Assembly (NCBI GenBank): GCA_019677205.1
Contig: JAAMXY010004159.1
Location: 62,001 to 126,000, forward strand
Direction of reading: 5' to 3'
DNA from: Pinguiococcus pyrenoidosus
Lineage: Eukaryota; Sar; Pinguiophyceae; Pinguiochrysidales; Pinguiochrysidaceae
DNA: 64,000 nucleotides
In this document: positions 20,971-32,639 of the stretch, in pieces
Layout: each line of letters starts with the position of its first letter
Position numbering within the stretch: position 1 is the stretch's first letter
The notes under the pieces: model-generated
Told to the model about the DNA's origin: nothing
Databases searched by the model: none
Seen by the model: the letters and a program-made list of their open reading frames with translations, nothing else
Made by a program: the position numbers and the translations under genes

Positions 20971-22499
20971 ATGGACATTAGCAATTTTTTGGGCCATGAT
21001 GGCAGGTCGGAGTGCTCGCTTTCGACGATGCCCCGTCTCGGTGTGGGCAGCTCCAAGCCGCGGAACAAGAGGAAAGTGCTGCAGAAGACGATGCGGCGCC
21101 GCATCAACGGAGAGACCAAGGCGCTGGTGAAGCACGCACAGCGCGCCAAGACAGCTCGGGGAGACTTCACCGTCGACGACGACTGGACGGCGGCAGAAGA
21201 GCTGCGCTTCGCAGATCGCTATGTGGAGGCCATCAGCTTCGCGTACTTGGGCTTCAAGGTTCTCATCTTGAGCGTCGTGCTGTTCTTGAGTTGCCTGCCG
21301 CTGGCGGTTTGGGCGCAGGTGCACGCCAAGTCCCTACACCATGCGTTGGAGAAGGTGGACTGGAAGGTGTACAGCTCTCTGGTGTGCAAAGTGGGTGCAT
21401 ACGTGGTCATCGCGCCGCTGCTGCTGCCGCTGCTCATGTCATACAGCTTGGACGTGGTGTGCTACTACGTGTTCTCCGTGCCGTACGCTCTCGGTAGCGA
21501 GAGCGGCCTCGCCAGATACCGCGAGTCGAGCGAACTGCTCAAGGCCTTCCGAGGAGGCCCGATGTTCCGCCTCGGCGACTTCTTCGTATGCCTGGCCAGC
21601 CACGCGAAGCGCCGCGACGCCCGCTCCGTGGCTACCAGCTTGACTGCCATGATCCTCTTCGTGCCGTGGCTCAAGTACTTCGTGAACTGCAACCCCTTCA
21701 TCTACCCGCTCAAGGAGCTCTTCCGCCAGAACATGTCTGCAAGCCTCCAGGACGTGGGGGTCAAGGCGGTCACGCACAGTCTGCGGCGCTTCCTGTCCGA
21801 GCCGACGCCGGAGCCGGCGCTGGTGCACGCGTTCTCCGAGATGCTGCCGTTCTTCCCCTTTCCCAAGAGCAAGCGGCGCTGGGCCATGGGCATCCAAAGC
21901 GTCGGCGGCGTCAGCCTGCTCTCGCATGTCACGCACGCGGACGCGCGCGTGCAAGGCTCTCAGGAGCAGTTCGTCCTGTCGCGGTCGGCTGAGCGACCCA
22001 TCTACCGAGGTACGCTTGCGGCAGCATCAACCTCGTCCTGCGTACCAGACATGAGCAGCTGACGATTGCGTCTCCAGTGGTGATGTGGTACGACAATCCG
22101 TTCCACTGGTTCACGGGTTGGGCCGAGGTGTCCGTGACGAACGGCTATCCATCCCAACTGGACAAGCGCTTCGGAGTGGAATGTCCCGTCTGGCTCGTCA
22201 CGTCGCAGTCGCCGGCCAGTGTGAGCGCCACGGGGAAATCGTACCGGCCTGGCGTGCTGAAGGAGTACTTCGAGACGCTCATGCCCATCCTCGTGGACGA
22301 GGTGAGGATCGTGACCCGCGGAGCGGAGATCGCCAAGCAGATGAAGAAGGAGGCCGCATCGAAGAGCGTCCGCGTGACTTGCGCCGCCGACGAAGAAGGC
22401 GCTCTGGAGGAGAAGAGCTATGCTGTAAACGAAGCGTATTTTGGAGGCGAAGCTGGGGCCGATGACGAGGAAGCGAGTCATGACGGTACGGAGGTTTAG
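20971..22499 (+). CDS. multispan membrane protein of unknown function
   Basis: Two exons, 20971-22009 and 22078-22499, are joined across a 68 bp intron (GAG|gtacg ... ccag|TGGTG) to give 486 residues. The N terminus is basic (RNKRKVLQKTMRRRINGE) and probably cytosolic. Hydrophobic segments at ~91-116 (FKVLILSVVLFLSCLPLAVW) and ~134-174 (VGAYVVIAPLLLPLLM, VVCYYVFSVPYAL) and a weaker one near 225-240 (AMILFVPWLKYFV) look membrane-spanning. A soluble C-terminal half contains FHWFTGWAEVSVTNGYPSQ and PVWLVTSQ and ends in an acidic tail. The hydrophobic segments and splice site are clear; I recognise no family. The gene is followed in the same direction by the many-exon gene at 22865 with an AT-rich gap of 365 bp between them (AT-rich at ~22740-22825). 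Confidence 0.75.
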
Positions 22500-22864
22500 A
22501 TGTCGACGCCGATTTCGAGTCCCGTGTCGAACTGCGTCGCCCGAGGTCGATGTTTCGCTGCAGCTCACGTATGGAGAGACCCGTCCCGGAGGCCATCGCG
22601 GGAAGCGCCTTCGAAGCGAGTCGTTGAAGAGATTGAGAAGCTTCGAGAACGCTGACTACGTTGAGAGCCTTGGGGGCCTGAGGGCTGAATCCGAGGCCAC
22701 TTCGCTGCAGTCATCCTTGGAGGTATTGCCTGACAGGAGTACCAATATTTATTGAAGTCTTTCGTTTGAAATTATCATCAGATAAAGTGATAAATTAGTT
22801 TAAAATTACTTTCTAAAGTTCCTGGCAACCCTTGTTCCCGCCAAAAAAAGGCGCCACAAGTGCC

Positions 22865-24575
22865 ATGAGAGTGTTACCAGACGCCGCTTCCAAGCCGCCG
22901 CATTCCTATAGCTATGAGGGAGAGGTCAGCACCGCCAAGGTGCCGCCGCTGAGCAAGTGGGAGCTGCTGGAGCGCTTCTCTGAGCCGGCCCCCAAGCGAC
23001 AGAAGATCGCAGAGGTGAAATCTTCGCGTTGTCGGACGTCTTCGACGCTCTTTCTCACGTCTTCTCCAGCAAAGTAGACACGGACAAGCTGTGGCGCGGG
23101 TCCAGAGGGTAAGTCATAGCGTTTTCCAAAGGATTTCCAGCATTTCTCACGAGATTCCGCAGGTTTTGGGAGAGTTCAGCCGTCTCGCCAACATGATTAC
23201 GCTGGTTCAGACGCCAGTGGAGGCCGGGAAGCCGCACGAGACCTTCATGACGGTCTCCAGTACCAACATTATACCGTCGTCAGCGGGAAAAAGCGGCGGC
23301 TCAGGCGTCGAAGCGCCGGATTCGGACTTCTCATCAACATTCCTGGCTAGAAGTAGGCAGGCGTCGCTGCAGAAGGCGTCCGAAGCGGTGAAAACGGTGA
23401 GGCTCGCAGATGGGAGGCTGAAAGAAGTAGAGTGCGTGGCTGATTCCAGGTCAACAGTTTGCCAGGAAGAGCCGGAAAGCGCTGGAGAAGAGCCGCAAGC
23501 ACTTCAAAGTCATCCAGGAGCTGCAGCTCCACGCGGTGGTGCGGGTGCACCCCAACAGTGCGCGAGATGGCACCACCCCTTTCCAGGTGGCCTTGGCGGA
23601 GAAGCCAGAAGCAGAGGGAGAGGAGGAGAAGAAGGAAAGCGACAAGGAGAAGGAAACCAAGGCGGAAGCGGATGCCGGCAGCAAACGGGAAGCGTCGCGG
23701 ATCCCCAACCCAGCGTACGAGTTTCGAGATCTTGTCCTGTCCCGCACGGGGCAGCTGCGGTTGGCAGATCCGCGCAAGAGCAGGCGGAGATCGGCGCTTC
23801 TTGTGTGCGTCAGAGCCGTGGAGCGCACGGGACAGTTTGCCTGGCGATCGGGCTGCACGGGCAGATCGCTCTATGCGGACGAGGAGCGCCGCCCAGCACA
23901 GATGCAAAGCGAGGCGATCATGCAGGTGAATCGTATCGACATGGGCGGTCAGAAGAATAGCCAGGACGGCCCTCATCCTCACCACCTTGTTCTGAAGGAG
24001 CTGTTGGCAGATGCGCAATCGTGGGAGATCGAAGAGGCCTTCGGAAGCCTTCGACAACACCTCGGCAAAGCGAAGGTGTGGGGATTGCCGGCGAGGGAGG
24101 CGAAAGCGGAAGGGCTTGGGATGCCCATTTCCGTGCAAGACATCTCCGAAACAAGCGTCACGTTCCTTTTGCAGTCGGGAGAGGTGACGCACCATTCCCT
24201 TGGCGCTTCCTTCTTCGTCAGCTGCGAAGCATCCTGATTCGTGACTCTTGGTTGCATCAGGTCATTTCTCTCTCGCTGATTCATGACAGTGATGACGCGG
24301 GAGGCTCCGAGGAAGCGAAGGAAAGCTCCGGAGATGTCGCCCCGCCGACGTGCTCCAAGCAGCTGAATCTGCTGTGCCGCTCGGCCGTCTTCACCCTCCG
24401 CTTGAGCAGCTCTGCAGGTACGACAAGCAGGGTGGTGCTGCTGCTCTTTGAGCGTGATGGTGGTGCTAAGGTGGCAATGTCTCCTATGTCTTGTGCAGAT
24501 CTGAGCGCGGAGGAAATGCTGCGGAACTTCGTATCTCATGTGCAGAGGAGATTAGCATCCGTCATCTTTGATTAA
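22865..24575 (+). CDS. many-exon nuclear-type protein, possibly Mediator subunit 17-like; splice pattern partly unresolved
   Basis: A chain of short exons on the plus strand. Readable pieces are exon 1 at 22865-23014 (MRVLPDAASKPPHSYSYEGE ... PAPKRQKIAE, with a basic nuclear-signal-like KRQK), a 39-nt exon 23070-23108, an exon from 23163 (LGEFSRLANMITLVQTP), one ending at 23397 (ASLQKASEAVKT), a long exon from ~23459 (FARKSRKALEKSRKHFKVIQ, HAVVRVHPNSARDG, then a Lys/Glu-rich insert) to about 24180, one from ~24220, and a last exon ending VQRRLASVIFD. Introns of 55 and 54 bp fit GT-AG rules, but not all phases can be reconciled by eye. A region with LVLKELLADAQSWEIEEAF recalls the middle of Mediator subunit 17; this is a weak resemblance and should not be used as a name. 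The gene ends 22 bp from the convergent IPI1/TEX10-like gene. Confidence 0.45.
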
Positions 24576-24597
24576 TCTCTGGCTTCTTCGCTGTGAA

Positions 24598-27500
24598 CTA
24601 GTTGGAATCGTGTTCTCTCCTCTCTCTCATTGCTCGCAGCGTGAGGTTGATCTGGCTAAGTAGATTCTCTTCTTCGACGCCCTGTGCTCCCGCGCAGTTG
24701 TCGCCCTGTCGAATGGTCTCCTCAAGGGACGAGAGAGCCCTCGAAGCTCTGGCTACCTGACCCGGGTCTAGCAGGATCTCCATTGGGATGGACGGACCCG
24801 AGTCACAGTAGAGCTCAAGTCTGTGATAGACGCGTGCGAAGAACCGGCAGAGGCGAGCACACATCTCCTTCCCAGCGCCGCCAGCACTGTCTACCCCTTG
24901 GTCGCATCGTATCCGGTCCGGCAGCTTCTTCGCCACGTCCTCGAAGACCGCGGCATTCCCAAGCATCAGGAGACGCCATGGTCGCTCCCACTCCTCTTGG
25001 GCTTCTGCCATCGACAGGGACTGACGCTTTGCCGGGAAGCGATCCTGGCCGGCCTCGCGCAGGACAAGTTCCGAAACATCCACAACCTGGTGATCTTCAA
25101 CACGAGGAGCAGCCTCGGCGACTTGGCCTCGGCTGTCCGTCAGGTCCGTGGTGGTCATCACGCTTCCAGGATCATTCGGAGTTTCGCGACTGCGGAGGAA
25201 TGGACCCAGCCTTGTCGTGGCGTGGACAAGGAGGAATGCCAGGGCGCGTGACCCCCGTACATCACATGCTGTGTCTGCCATATTCGCGAGAGCTGTCAGA
25301 AGAAATGGCGATGGCGTGGCTTCGCGGATGGTCCGCTGCATCCCAACCATGGATCGACAAATGTCGTCCACATATGCGTCCCCAGCGCACACATCTTGAA
25401 TTGTGGCGACACCCTTGGCGGTGCCACCATCAGCACCGCACGGGTGCTTGCCTGACTCAGCGGAGCGCACCGCAAGCACGGCATCGAGCAACTGCTTTCC
25501 GTGCTGATCGCTTGCCTTCGGCGAAAGCCGCTTCTGCTGCACAGTAAACAGGACATTCCTCCGAAGGGATTCCACCACGCCTTGAGCGTGCTCGAAGAGC
25601 TCGTAGCTTGACGTCGCATGCTGTTCGCCATCTTCTGAAGCAACGTCGGTGTCCTCTGCAATGCCGAACGGGGTGATTGCGCGAAGCAAGGTGCTCGCAA
25701 AGGCCTCGTCTATGGAACCACAGAGATCGATCACCGCCACACAGAGCATTGCGGATCTCCGGGGCATGATTGAAAAGGCGCTCAGCTTCACCAGATCGTC
25801 CTTCTGTGAGAGCCTATTCTCATCTGGTTGCGCGCGGCCGAGGCGAAGGTGGACTCGCTTCACCGTCAGGGAAATGGTCCGGTCAAAGAGCGGTTCCAGC
25901 ATCTTTGCTAGGGAAGATGCGACTTCAGCCAGCACGGATTGGTCTCCCGCCCTGGCCTTCTTCCCACCTCCGAAAGTACGCGCGAAGGCATGGAGGAACC
26001 CAAGGATGCTTTCCGAATGCCTTAGGCGATCCCGCGCGGCGACCCAGTCGCTGGGCTTGGCTTCATGCGGCCGCGGCTCCAGAGCGCCTTCGCGCGTGCG
26101 CGCATCTTCTGGTGCCGCTGCAGAGGGATACGTACAAGAAGAACAGGTTCTCGCCCGCGCGGCGCACCAGGCCAGAAGGATCCTTGGCAAGTGCGGAATC
26201 GCGCCAGCGTACAACTCTGTGCTCGACTGCGGCATCGAAACCGTCCGTCTCGGGAGTTCCAAGCGCAGCTTGCGGGAAGCGACACTACAAAACTGAGTGG
26301 AGAGCCTCTCCGCTAAGGAGGTGACCGCCATCTCGGAGCTTGACAGCTCTCCAAGCAACCGCAGGTAGGTTCCGATGAGCTCCTCGCGAAGCCCGGCGGC
26401 GGGAGCGCTCGTTTCCGACGCGAAGAGCCGGTCGTTGCCGGACACAACGTCAAAGATCTCCAGGAGCCGATCTCGCAGGAAATCCGGTATCTTGACTCGT
26501 GCGCCCCTGCCCAGGGGATCCCTGACGAGAAGATCCACGACATCCGCAGTGTAGCGGGCCACCTCAGCCTTGGCTCGTTCGGTATCGCCGTTCTCTTCCT
26601 CGGCATCCAATGCCTCGTTGACGAGGTACGTGAGAACCAGCTGCGCGATGGAGATATTCGTTTTGATGAGAGAAGCGCCGGAGGCGTCACGGAGTGAAAG
26701 CAGATCGAGGCCTCCGTGCGGGAAGCCGTCCATCGCCGTGCCAATGCTGCTCCACGTCTCTCCGTCATACTTCGCCCCTGCCTTTGCCTTGCGCAGGCCA
26801 CTCTTCAGCACCAGCGACTCTCGTATCGCATCTACACAGTCACAGACCAGGTCCTCCATCGACGAAGCGGAGGCTTCCGTCTTGGTCGATTTGCCGGGCT
26901 TGCTCGACTTGCGCGCCATCTCCGTGGAGGAGGCCTCGGGCTGCCAAAGGTGCACCATCTCGTCCAGAAGGGCGCGCAGCTCCGCCATGATCGCCCCCAA
27001 GGTGCTTGGCAACTGGTCCCGAGCGGACTCTGCGGCCTTCTCCGCAGCTTCCCTCGAGCTGAGGGCTTGCCTCCGACCGTCGCCTTCCAGGCTCCCCAGT
27101 TGTTCGGCCCGGTCAAGAGGCCGGAAGAAAGGCGTCCGGCGTCGTCGGTGTTCCCATGCGACCCCCGCTGCGATGGAACTCGGGCGGTTCCTGCCTTGCA
27201 GCAGCTTCAAGAGCACCCGCAATGCGTCAACCCGGACTTGCTCGATCGAACTCGTCGTAGAGCCACGCTTCACTTCCGAGAAGAGGTCCGATCGGCGCAT
27301 CTCCGTGCGCAGCAGCACCGGAAACTCGACCAGGAGCCTCTGCCAGCGCTGAGGCTGCCTGAAAGGACCGGGGCAATGCCTCAGCATCGTTGAGAGTGCA
27401 TGCAGTCCGTCGCGCTGCATGCCTTTGTCTACATGAGTCATCGCCGACGACACAAAAGCCACGAAAAGATCCGAGAAGGGCTCCAGGCTCTCGGGCCGCA

Positions 27501-28259
27501 GCCTCGGCAGCACACCGTCCAGCACCGCAGAGACGCGTCGCCTCACCGTGCCCTCCGAGTCCAAAAGCAGCCCGAAGATCCCCTCAAGAACCCTGGAGAG
27601 CTGCTCGTGCAGCAGGCTCGGGTTCCGATTCAACATCTCCTCCAAGTCTGCCAGGACCGCGAGGCGAACGTTGGCAGCATGGTGCTTCAGCTGGCCCAGA
27701 AGCTCCTGCCAAGGGGGAAAGCAATCAGCAGCGTCAGCCGTCCCTTCCACAAAGACTCTCGACTACGACGACAGCGAAAGTCCGCATGCGCTGTCCCAAG
27801 AAAGGAAGAGGCGCTCAATCGCAACCAAAGGCTTCCTTTGCGCCTGCTTATTTTTCTTCTGGCGCAGCCCCACTTTCAATTTCTTAGACCCACAAACAAA
27901 GGATGCATAGACATGCAGCCGACATCAAGGGTTTCTAGGGAAAAGAGCCTCCAAACTCTCAGCAAAACCTACCTGGAGAGGAACTCCTCGGCGGCTCAGT
28001 CCTGGATGCTGCCGCTTTGCGGTCCCCAGATCGTCATAGGCGGCTCTCAGGAGCGTATCCTGGCTCTGCACTTTGAGCCGCTTGGATCGGAAGCTGGTGT
28101 CGGTGGTGTTTTGCGACTTTTTCAGCCGCTTGCCGACCTGAACTCCGGCGCAAACGACAGAGACGAGGCGTGTGGCGCTGAGTTTCTCCATGAAATCCCC
28201 TCATCTCTTCACTAAACTCTTTCGCTCACCTTAAACTTCCGCCGCTTAAAGTCTGACAT
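24598..28259 (-). CDS. IPI1/TEX10-family pre-rRNA processing protein
   Basis: Three exons, 28259-28230, 28137-27973 and 27705-24598, with GT-AG introns of 92 and 267 bp, both in phase 0, give 1100 residues. The splice restores the conserved N terminus MSDFKRRKFKVGKRLKKSQN followed by TTDTSFRSKRLKV, which matches the signature of yeast Ipi1 and animal TEX10 (K-x-K-V-G-K, A/T-T-x-T-x-F-K/R-S/T). The next block (ELLGQLKHHAANVRLAVLAD ... LLDSEGTVRRRV) is the HEAT/armadillo-like Ipi1 N-terminal domain. The rest is a long helical solenoid with low similarity, as is usual for the family. The protein acts in the nucleolus in the Rix1/rixosome complex (PELP1-TEX10-WDR18 in animals) for 60S maturation and ITS2 processing. 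It shares a 197 bp divergent promoter with the ankyrin gene at 28457. Confidence 0.88.
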
Positions 28260-28456
28260 GGCCTCCGCACCCACTGACTCTATCCGCCGCCGCCTCAGTC
28301 TGGAAGGAACGCCCAAGTTGCCCAAGTTAAACGAGACGGCGAAGCGCCCCGGCGCGCTCCGGAGCTGCTGGTTCCGTCTGTCCCGCGCGAAGGCAAATCT
28401 CTCTGTGAACGCGAAGTTTCGCGCCTTTTTTCGCGCGCTTGGGCAATTCAAACAGC
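28260..28456. promoter_or_regulatory. 197-bp divergent promoter
   Basis: The start codons of the IPI1/TEX10-like gene (minus) and the ankyrin gene (plus) are only 197 bp apart, so this must hold both core promoters and 5' UTRs. I see no clear TATA box. Confidence 0.55.
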
Positions 28457-31400
28457 ATGAGCGCGGCCGAATCGCCCCTGGATACGCTTCTGTTGGCCGT
28501 GGAAAGCAACCGGGCGGATATCGTGTCCGAGGTGCTGAGCGAGCTGGCCAAAGATGGCGGCGCGAGTACAGTACTCAGCTGCGCGGTGGACGCCAGCGGC
28601 GCCACACTCCTGCATGTGGTCTGCGCGCGCTCTCAGATTGACTGTCTTCGGGCGCTTCTGAGAGCCGGTGCGGATGCGTCCGTCGCGGACTCCAGCGGCC
28701 GCGTGCCGCTGGATCTTTTGGAGGACGACGAGTGCCGCAAGGTGTTTGACATGCATTGCATGCAGCTGATCAGCGCCGACGACACCGAAGCGCTGCGGAA
28801 AATGCTTCGCGGAGGCGTGCGAGGGGATGCGAGAATCAACGGCGACACTCTGCTGCACTGGTGCGCCATCTTCGAGAAGCAGGAGGCCGCCAAAGCCATT
28901 CTGGAGGCAGAGCCGCGGGAGACCGTGCTCGGCTTGCTCACCAGCGTGAATGCAGAGGGGCTCACGCCGCTTCAAGTTGCCGAGGCGGCAGAGGCTACCG
29001 AACTGCAAGAGCTACTCAAGGACGCAGAGCAGAATCGCCTCTCTCACATGAGAAGAAACGCCAGCGAGACCTCGCTGCCGTCCGAGGCGGAGACGGACAA
29101 CGGGCGAGAGAAGGAAGCGCAGTCGAGCAGGGCCGCCACAGGGGGAGCCAAGCCGCCGTCGTACCTGCTTGCCAGGGCGTTGGTCCCGGGCAACCGCTCG
29201 GGCGATTCCGAGGCGGAGGGGCGGGCTGACCACGTGGGGAACGGTAGTACAGAAGATGCTTTTCTTCAGCGGCTGTGCGCACGAATGCATCCAGCACCGG
29301 CGAGAGCCGAGCGCGTCGTGGCGGCTGACGCAGAGAAGCAGAGAATGCGGATAGCGCGGTCTCTTGCAGTACGATGGCCCAAGACGGCTTTCGGGACGCA
29401 TCGGCGACATCTGCGGCTGCGCCTGTCCGCAGCCCTCTACGCCGCGGGTCTGGAAGCCTGCCCGAAAGAGGCGATCAGAGCAGCGGACGAGGCGCTTTGC
29501 AATCGGATCGTCGTGCAAGAGGTCACGAGCACGGGCTGCTCGATCGAGCTTCTGCCTTGCTGGATACGCGTCGCCGCCGACTCGGCAACAGGTCTCCAGA
29601 TCGCGCTCGACGCCTTGGCGCAGCTTCTGCTGTTCTTAGAGAGCGTGGAAGGTCGCGAAGCCGCCGCCGGGCGGTCCGCGAATTCCTTGTTCGGGCTGGT
29701 CGCAAGCAATCGGACGGACCAAGAGGAAGACTTGCGCTTCCCCTGCTTGCGCTTGCGTTGGGACGGGTTTAGACCGAGTCCGCAGCGCCACGTCTTTACT
29801 AGCTTGAACCTCCTCCCTGCGGAGACGCTGCTTCTCTATCCGCCGGGGGAGGCTGCCTATCAGCCCATGACGGCGAGAAATCCCCGGACCGTGTCCAAGC
29901 TAAAGAATGGCCAGCGCCTACGATGCTTGACCGACGCGTTCCGAGCGCTCAGCACCTGCAAATTCGAGAAGCGCATGGTCCTTCGCGGTGTCGTCTGTGA
30001 TGCGCATGTCGTGTACAGGAGCGCCGTCGAAGCTTCAACCGCAGCTTCGGCCGCAGCCGCAGCTGCTCGCGGGTCGCTGTTCTTCGCAGAAGCAGAAAGC
30101 CCTTGGTGGGGCCGTTGGTCGAAGAACGGGTACCACGGAATGCTCAGACGGCGCCTCGAAATGGCCAAGCCGCTGGTGGAGATGTGCCGCTTCACCAACA
30201 CCTCGTGGAGGCCGACGATCGCACTGTCGATCTTTGGTGGGAGTGGCAGGCTGGCGGGGATCGGTGGCGAGGAGCTCGACGAGATCCGCAGGATCGATCT
30301 CACCGGTATCATCGACTCCGCGGGGTCGCTGGCCGCGCGTAGTCGGCCTTCGCTTTGTGTGGACTTGTCGTTCTCCGTTGATTCGTCTTCGTCCGCCGCT
30401 GCCTTTGAGCTGCCAAACGCAGCAGATGCCTGCCGAGACATTCTGCATGCCTATCTGCGCGCTCTCATAAGGAGACGAAAGCAGGAGAAGAGGGGCACCG
30501 CAGCAGACGATCGACCGAGCCTGATGCTCGAGGTGCTGGAGATTCGGTGCTTCCAGCTGACACACATGGCAGCAGAACAGATCCAGGCTACCCTGCGGGC
30601 TGAGGTCTCCAGCGCGGTCGAGGCTCGGCAGCAGAGTGAGGGGCTCAAGCCGTCAGTCGCGGCCGACCTGCGCGCCGCTGCCGAGGCTCTTGCGGTCCTG
30701 GAAGTGCTCGTCGTGGGCGGCTTGGAAACAGGCGGAGACGAAGGTGAAGGTGCAGCGGTCCAGCGTGATGCGGAGCCCCAGTACTTTCTGCCGCACCCGC
30801 TGTTTCCGCCCCTGCTTGGGCAGGTGTGCGCAATGCTGAATGACGGGAGGGGGGGGGAGTACAGCAGTCTCCGGCTGGGCTGGTGCCTGCTGGCCTTGGA
30901 GCTGGTGAATCACCTCCAGGCGCAGGGTCTGTGGTCGGCAATTTCGGGTCCCACCCGGCTCGCTTCTGATGACGAGCTCGATGGGCAACTGCCGATCCCT
31001 GGATCCTCACCGTTGCACCTCAGCTTGGAGGAGGACTACATCCAAGTTTTGAGACTCGAAGATGTGATTGGCTCCTCTCCCGGTCTCGCCCCCGAGCCAA
31101 GGGACGATGCCAACGAAGAGATCGAGGCGTTTGCCTCCCCGACGGGGGATGCGTCTGCCCAACCGGCAGTTGCGATTGGTCAAGATGTGTTTACGGAGCA
31201 GGAAGGCTCCGCACCAATTCCCGCGTTGGGACAGAAGGCGCGGGAAGCTGTGAACGGTGCCGCCAGGCTCATCGCCAGCCTGGTCGATGTGCTGAGGCAG
31301 AACGACCTCTTCTGCAACCCAGAGCTAGTGCAAGCCATCGAGATGAAGGTGAAGGCGCAGATGGAGGGGCCCGAGATGGAAGCGGGTGCCGCCCGCGCCG

Positions 31401-32265
31401 CAGGAGTGCTGCTTCTGCCGTTCTACATGGCGGCCGGCCAGGAGAATCTAGCTGTCGTTCTCCAGGCGTCGCCGGAGAGCCTCGGTCTGCAATGCGCGCA
31501 GTCGAGGACAAGGTTGCGGCGTCTGCAGCGCATCCTCCGGATCAATCGAGAACATCTTGGGTTGTGGGTGAACTCGGCGAGATCATGGCTGGACGCCAAT
31601 CGGGCGGCGACGGTGGAGTCGGCGTCAGGCCTGTCGTGGATCTTTGGGAGTCGGAGCGGCGCTGGGGTGGGTGAGGCGCCTCCCAGCCCGGCGGAGGGGC
31701 GGCGCCACGGGCCGCCACCAGCAGCGGTGCAAGCGCAGGACTGCATCCAGCGGCTCCTTCATCAGGTGGAATGCTACATTGCGTCACTGCAGCTGCTCAG
31801 GGCCTTGTGCCGGACGCTTATCGTGCGAAACTCACGGGCATCGAGCGCCGGCAAGATCGTCGACGCAGCTGACGACGAAAAGAGCATTCTCGAGACGCTC
31901 CAGAGCCTGCCGAACACCGAGCAAAGCGACCTCGCGAACAAGGTGCTGACGCAGTTGGATGCTCTCATGCAGATGCAGGCCGAGGCGGAAGGTAAGCATC
32001 GTCGTCGGTCGCAAGCAAGCGGCTGTGCCATGCCAGCGACCTCACATGATGCTTCTGCAAAGGAATGCCAACCCTGGAGCCAGAGCGGGACGATGAGGAC
32101 TTCGACCCCGACTATTCCTTTGCGTACGACAACCAGGACATCGGCCTGGAGAAGTACGGCTACGGCTTCGGGGAACAGGCGGCGGCAGCATCTGGAGTGT
32201 ATCTGGTGACTCTCCTGGCGGAAGCTCTGGGCCAGGGAGCCCAGGAGGCCCTGTGGCACTTGTAG
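28457..32265 (+). CDS. ankyrin-repeat protein with large unrecognised C-terminal region
   Basis: Two exons, 28457-31991 and 32063-32265, are joined across a 71 bp intron (GAAG|gtaag ... caaag|GAATG) to give 1245 residues. The start is the first ATG (MSAAESPLD). Three or four ankyrin repeats occupy residues ~5-190 (GATLLHVVCARSQIDCLRAL, GADASVADSSGRVPLDLL, GDTLLHWCAIFEKQEAAKAI, GLTPLQVAEAAEATEL). Beyond them, ~300-1100 is helix-rich with segments such as LRWDGFRPSPQRHVF, SWRPTIALSIFGGSGRL and RRLQRILRINREHLGLW. I recognise no family there. The short last exon is acidic and aromatic (DDEDFDPDYSFAYDNQDIG). Probably an adaptor or scaffold. It is followed by a minisatellite at 32281 and faces the GON4L-like gene tail-to-tail. 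Confidence 0.75.
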
Positions 32266-32280
32266 GCCGCCAGCACCTTC

Positions 32281-32425
32281 TGTGATCTGTGATTTTGCGA
32301 TATGTGATTTTGTGATCTGTGATTTTGTGATCTGTGATTTTGTGATCTGTGATTTTGTGATCTGTGGTCTGTGATTTGGCCATTTGTGATTTGCCATTTG
32401 CCACTTGTGATTTGTGATTTGTGAT
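32281..32425. repeat. 16-bp minisatellite (TGTGATCTGTGATTTT)
   Basis: About nine degenerate units of a 16-bp motif TGTGATCTGTGATTTT, ending in TTTGCCATTTG variants. It starts 16 bp after the stop codon of the ankyrin gene, so it probably lies in the 3' UTR. Purines and T dominate, unlike the GC-rich coding DNA next to it. Confidence 0.9.
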
Positions 32426-32639
32426 CGCACGCAGTCAGATTGGATCGACGGGGCCATGCAGCAGAATCGCAGAGAGGGGTAGGATTGATTGATTGACTGG
32501 GCAGTAGTACCAAGGATGGCTCTTCGATGCTAGTGTATTTCTCTTCGCGGCTCCATGGCGGCTTCAAGGAGCCCCGTCAGACTCGGCTTGCCGGCCGCAG
32601 CGCCCTCTCTATCCGCCGCTTCAAGGTTGCTAGTACTTG

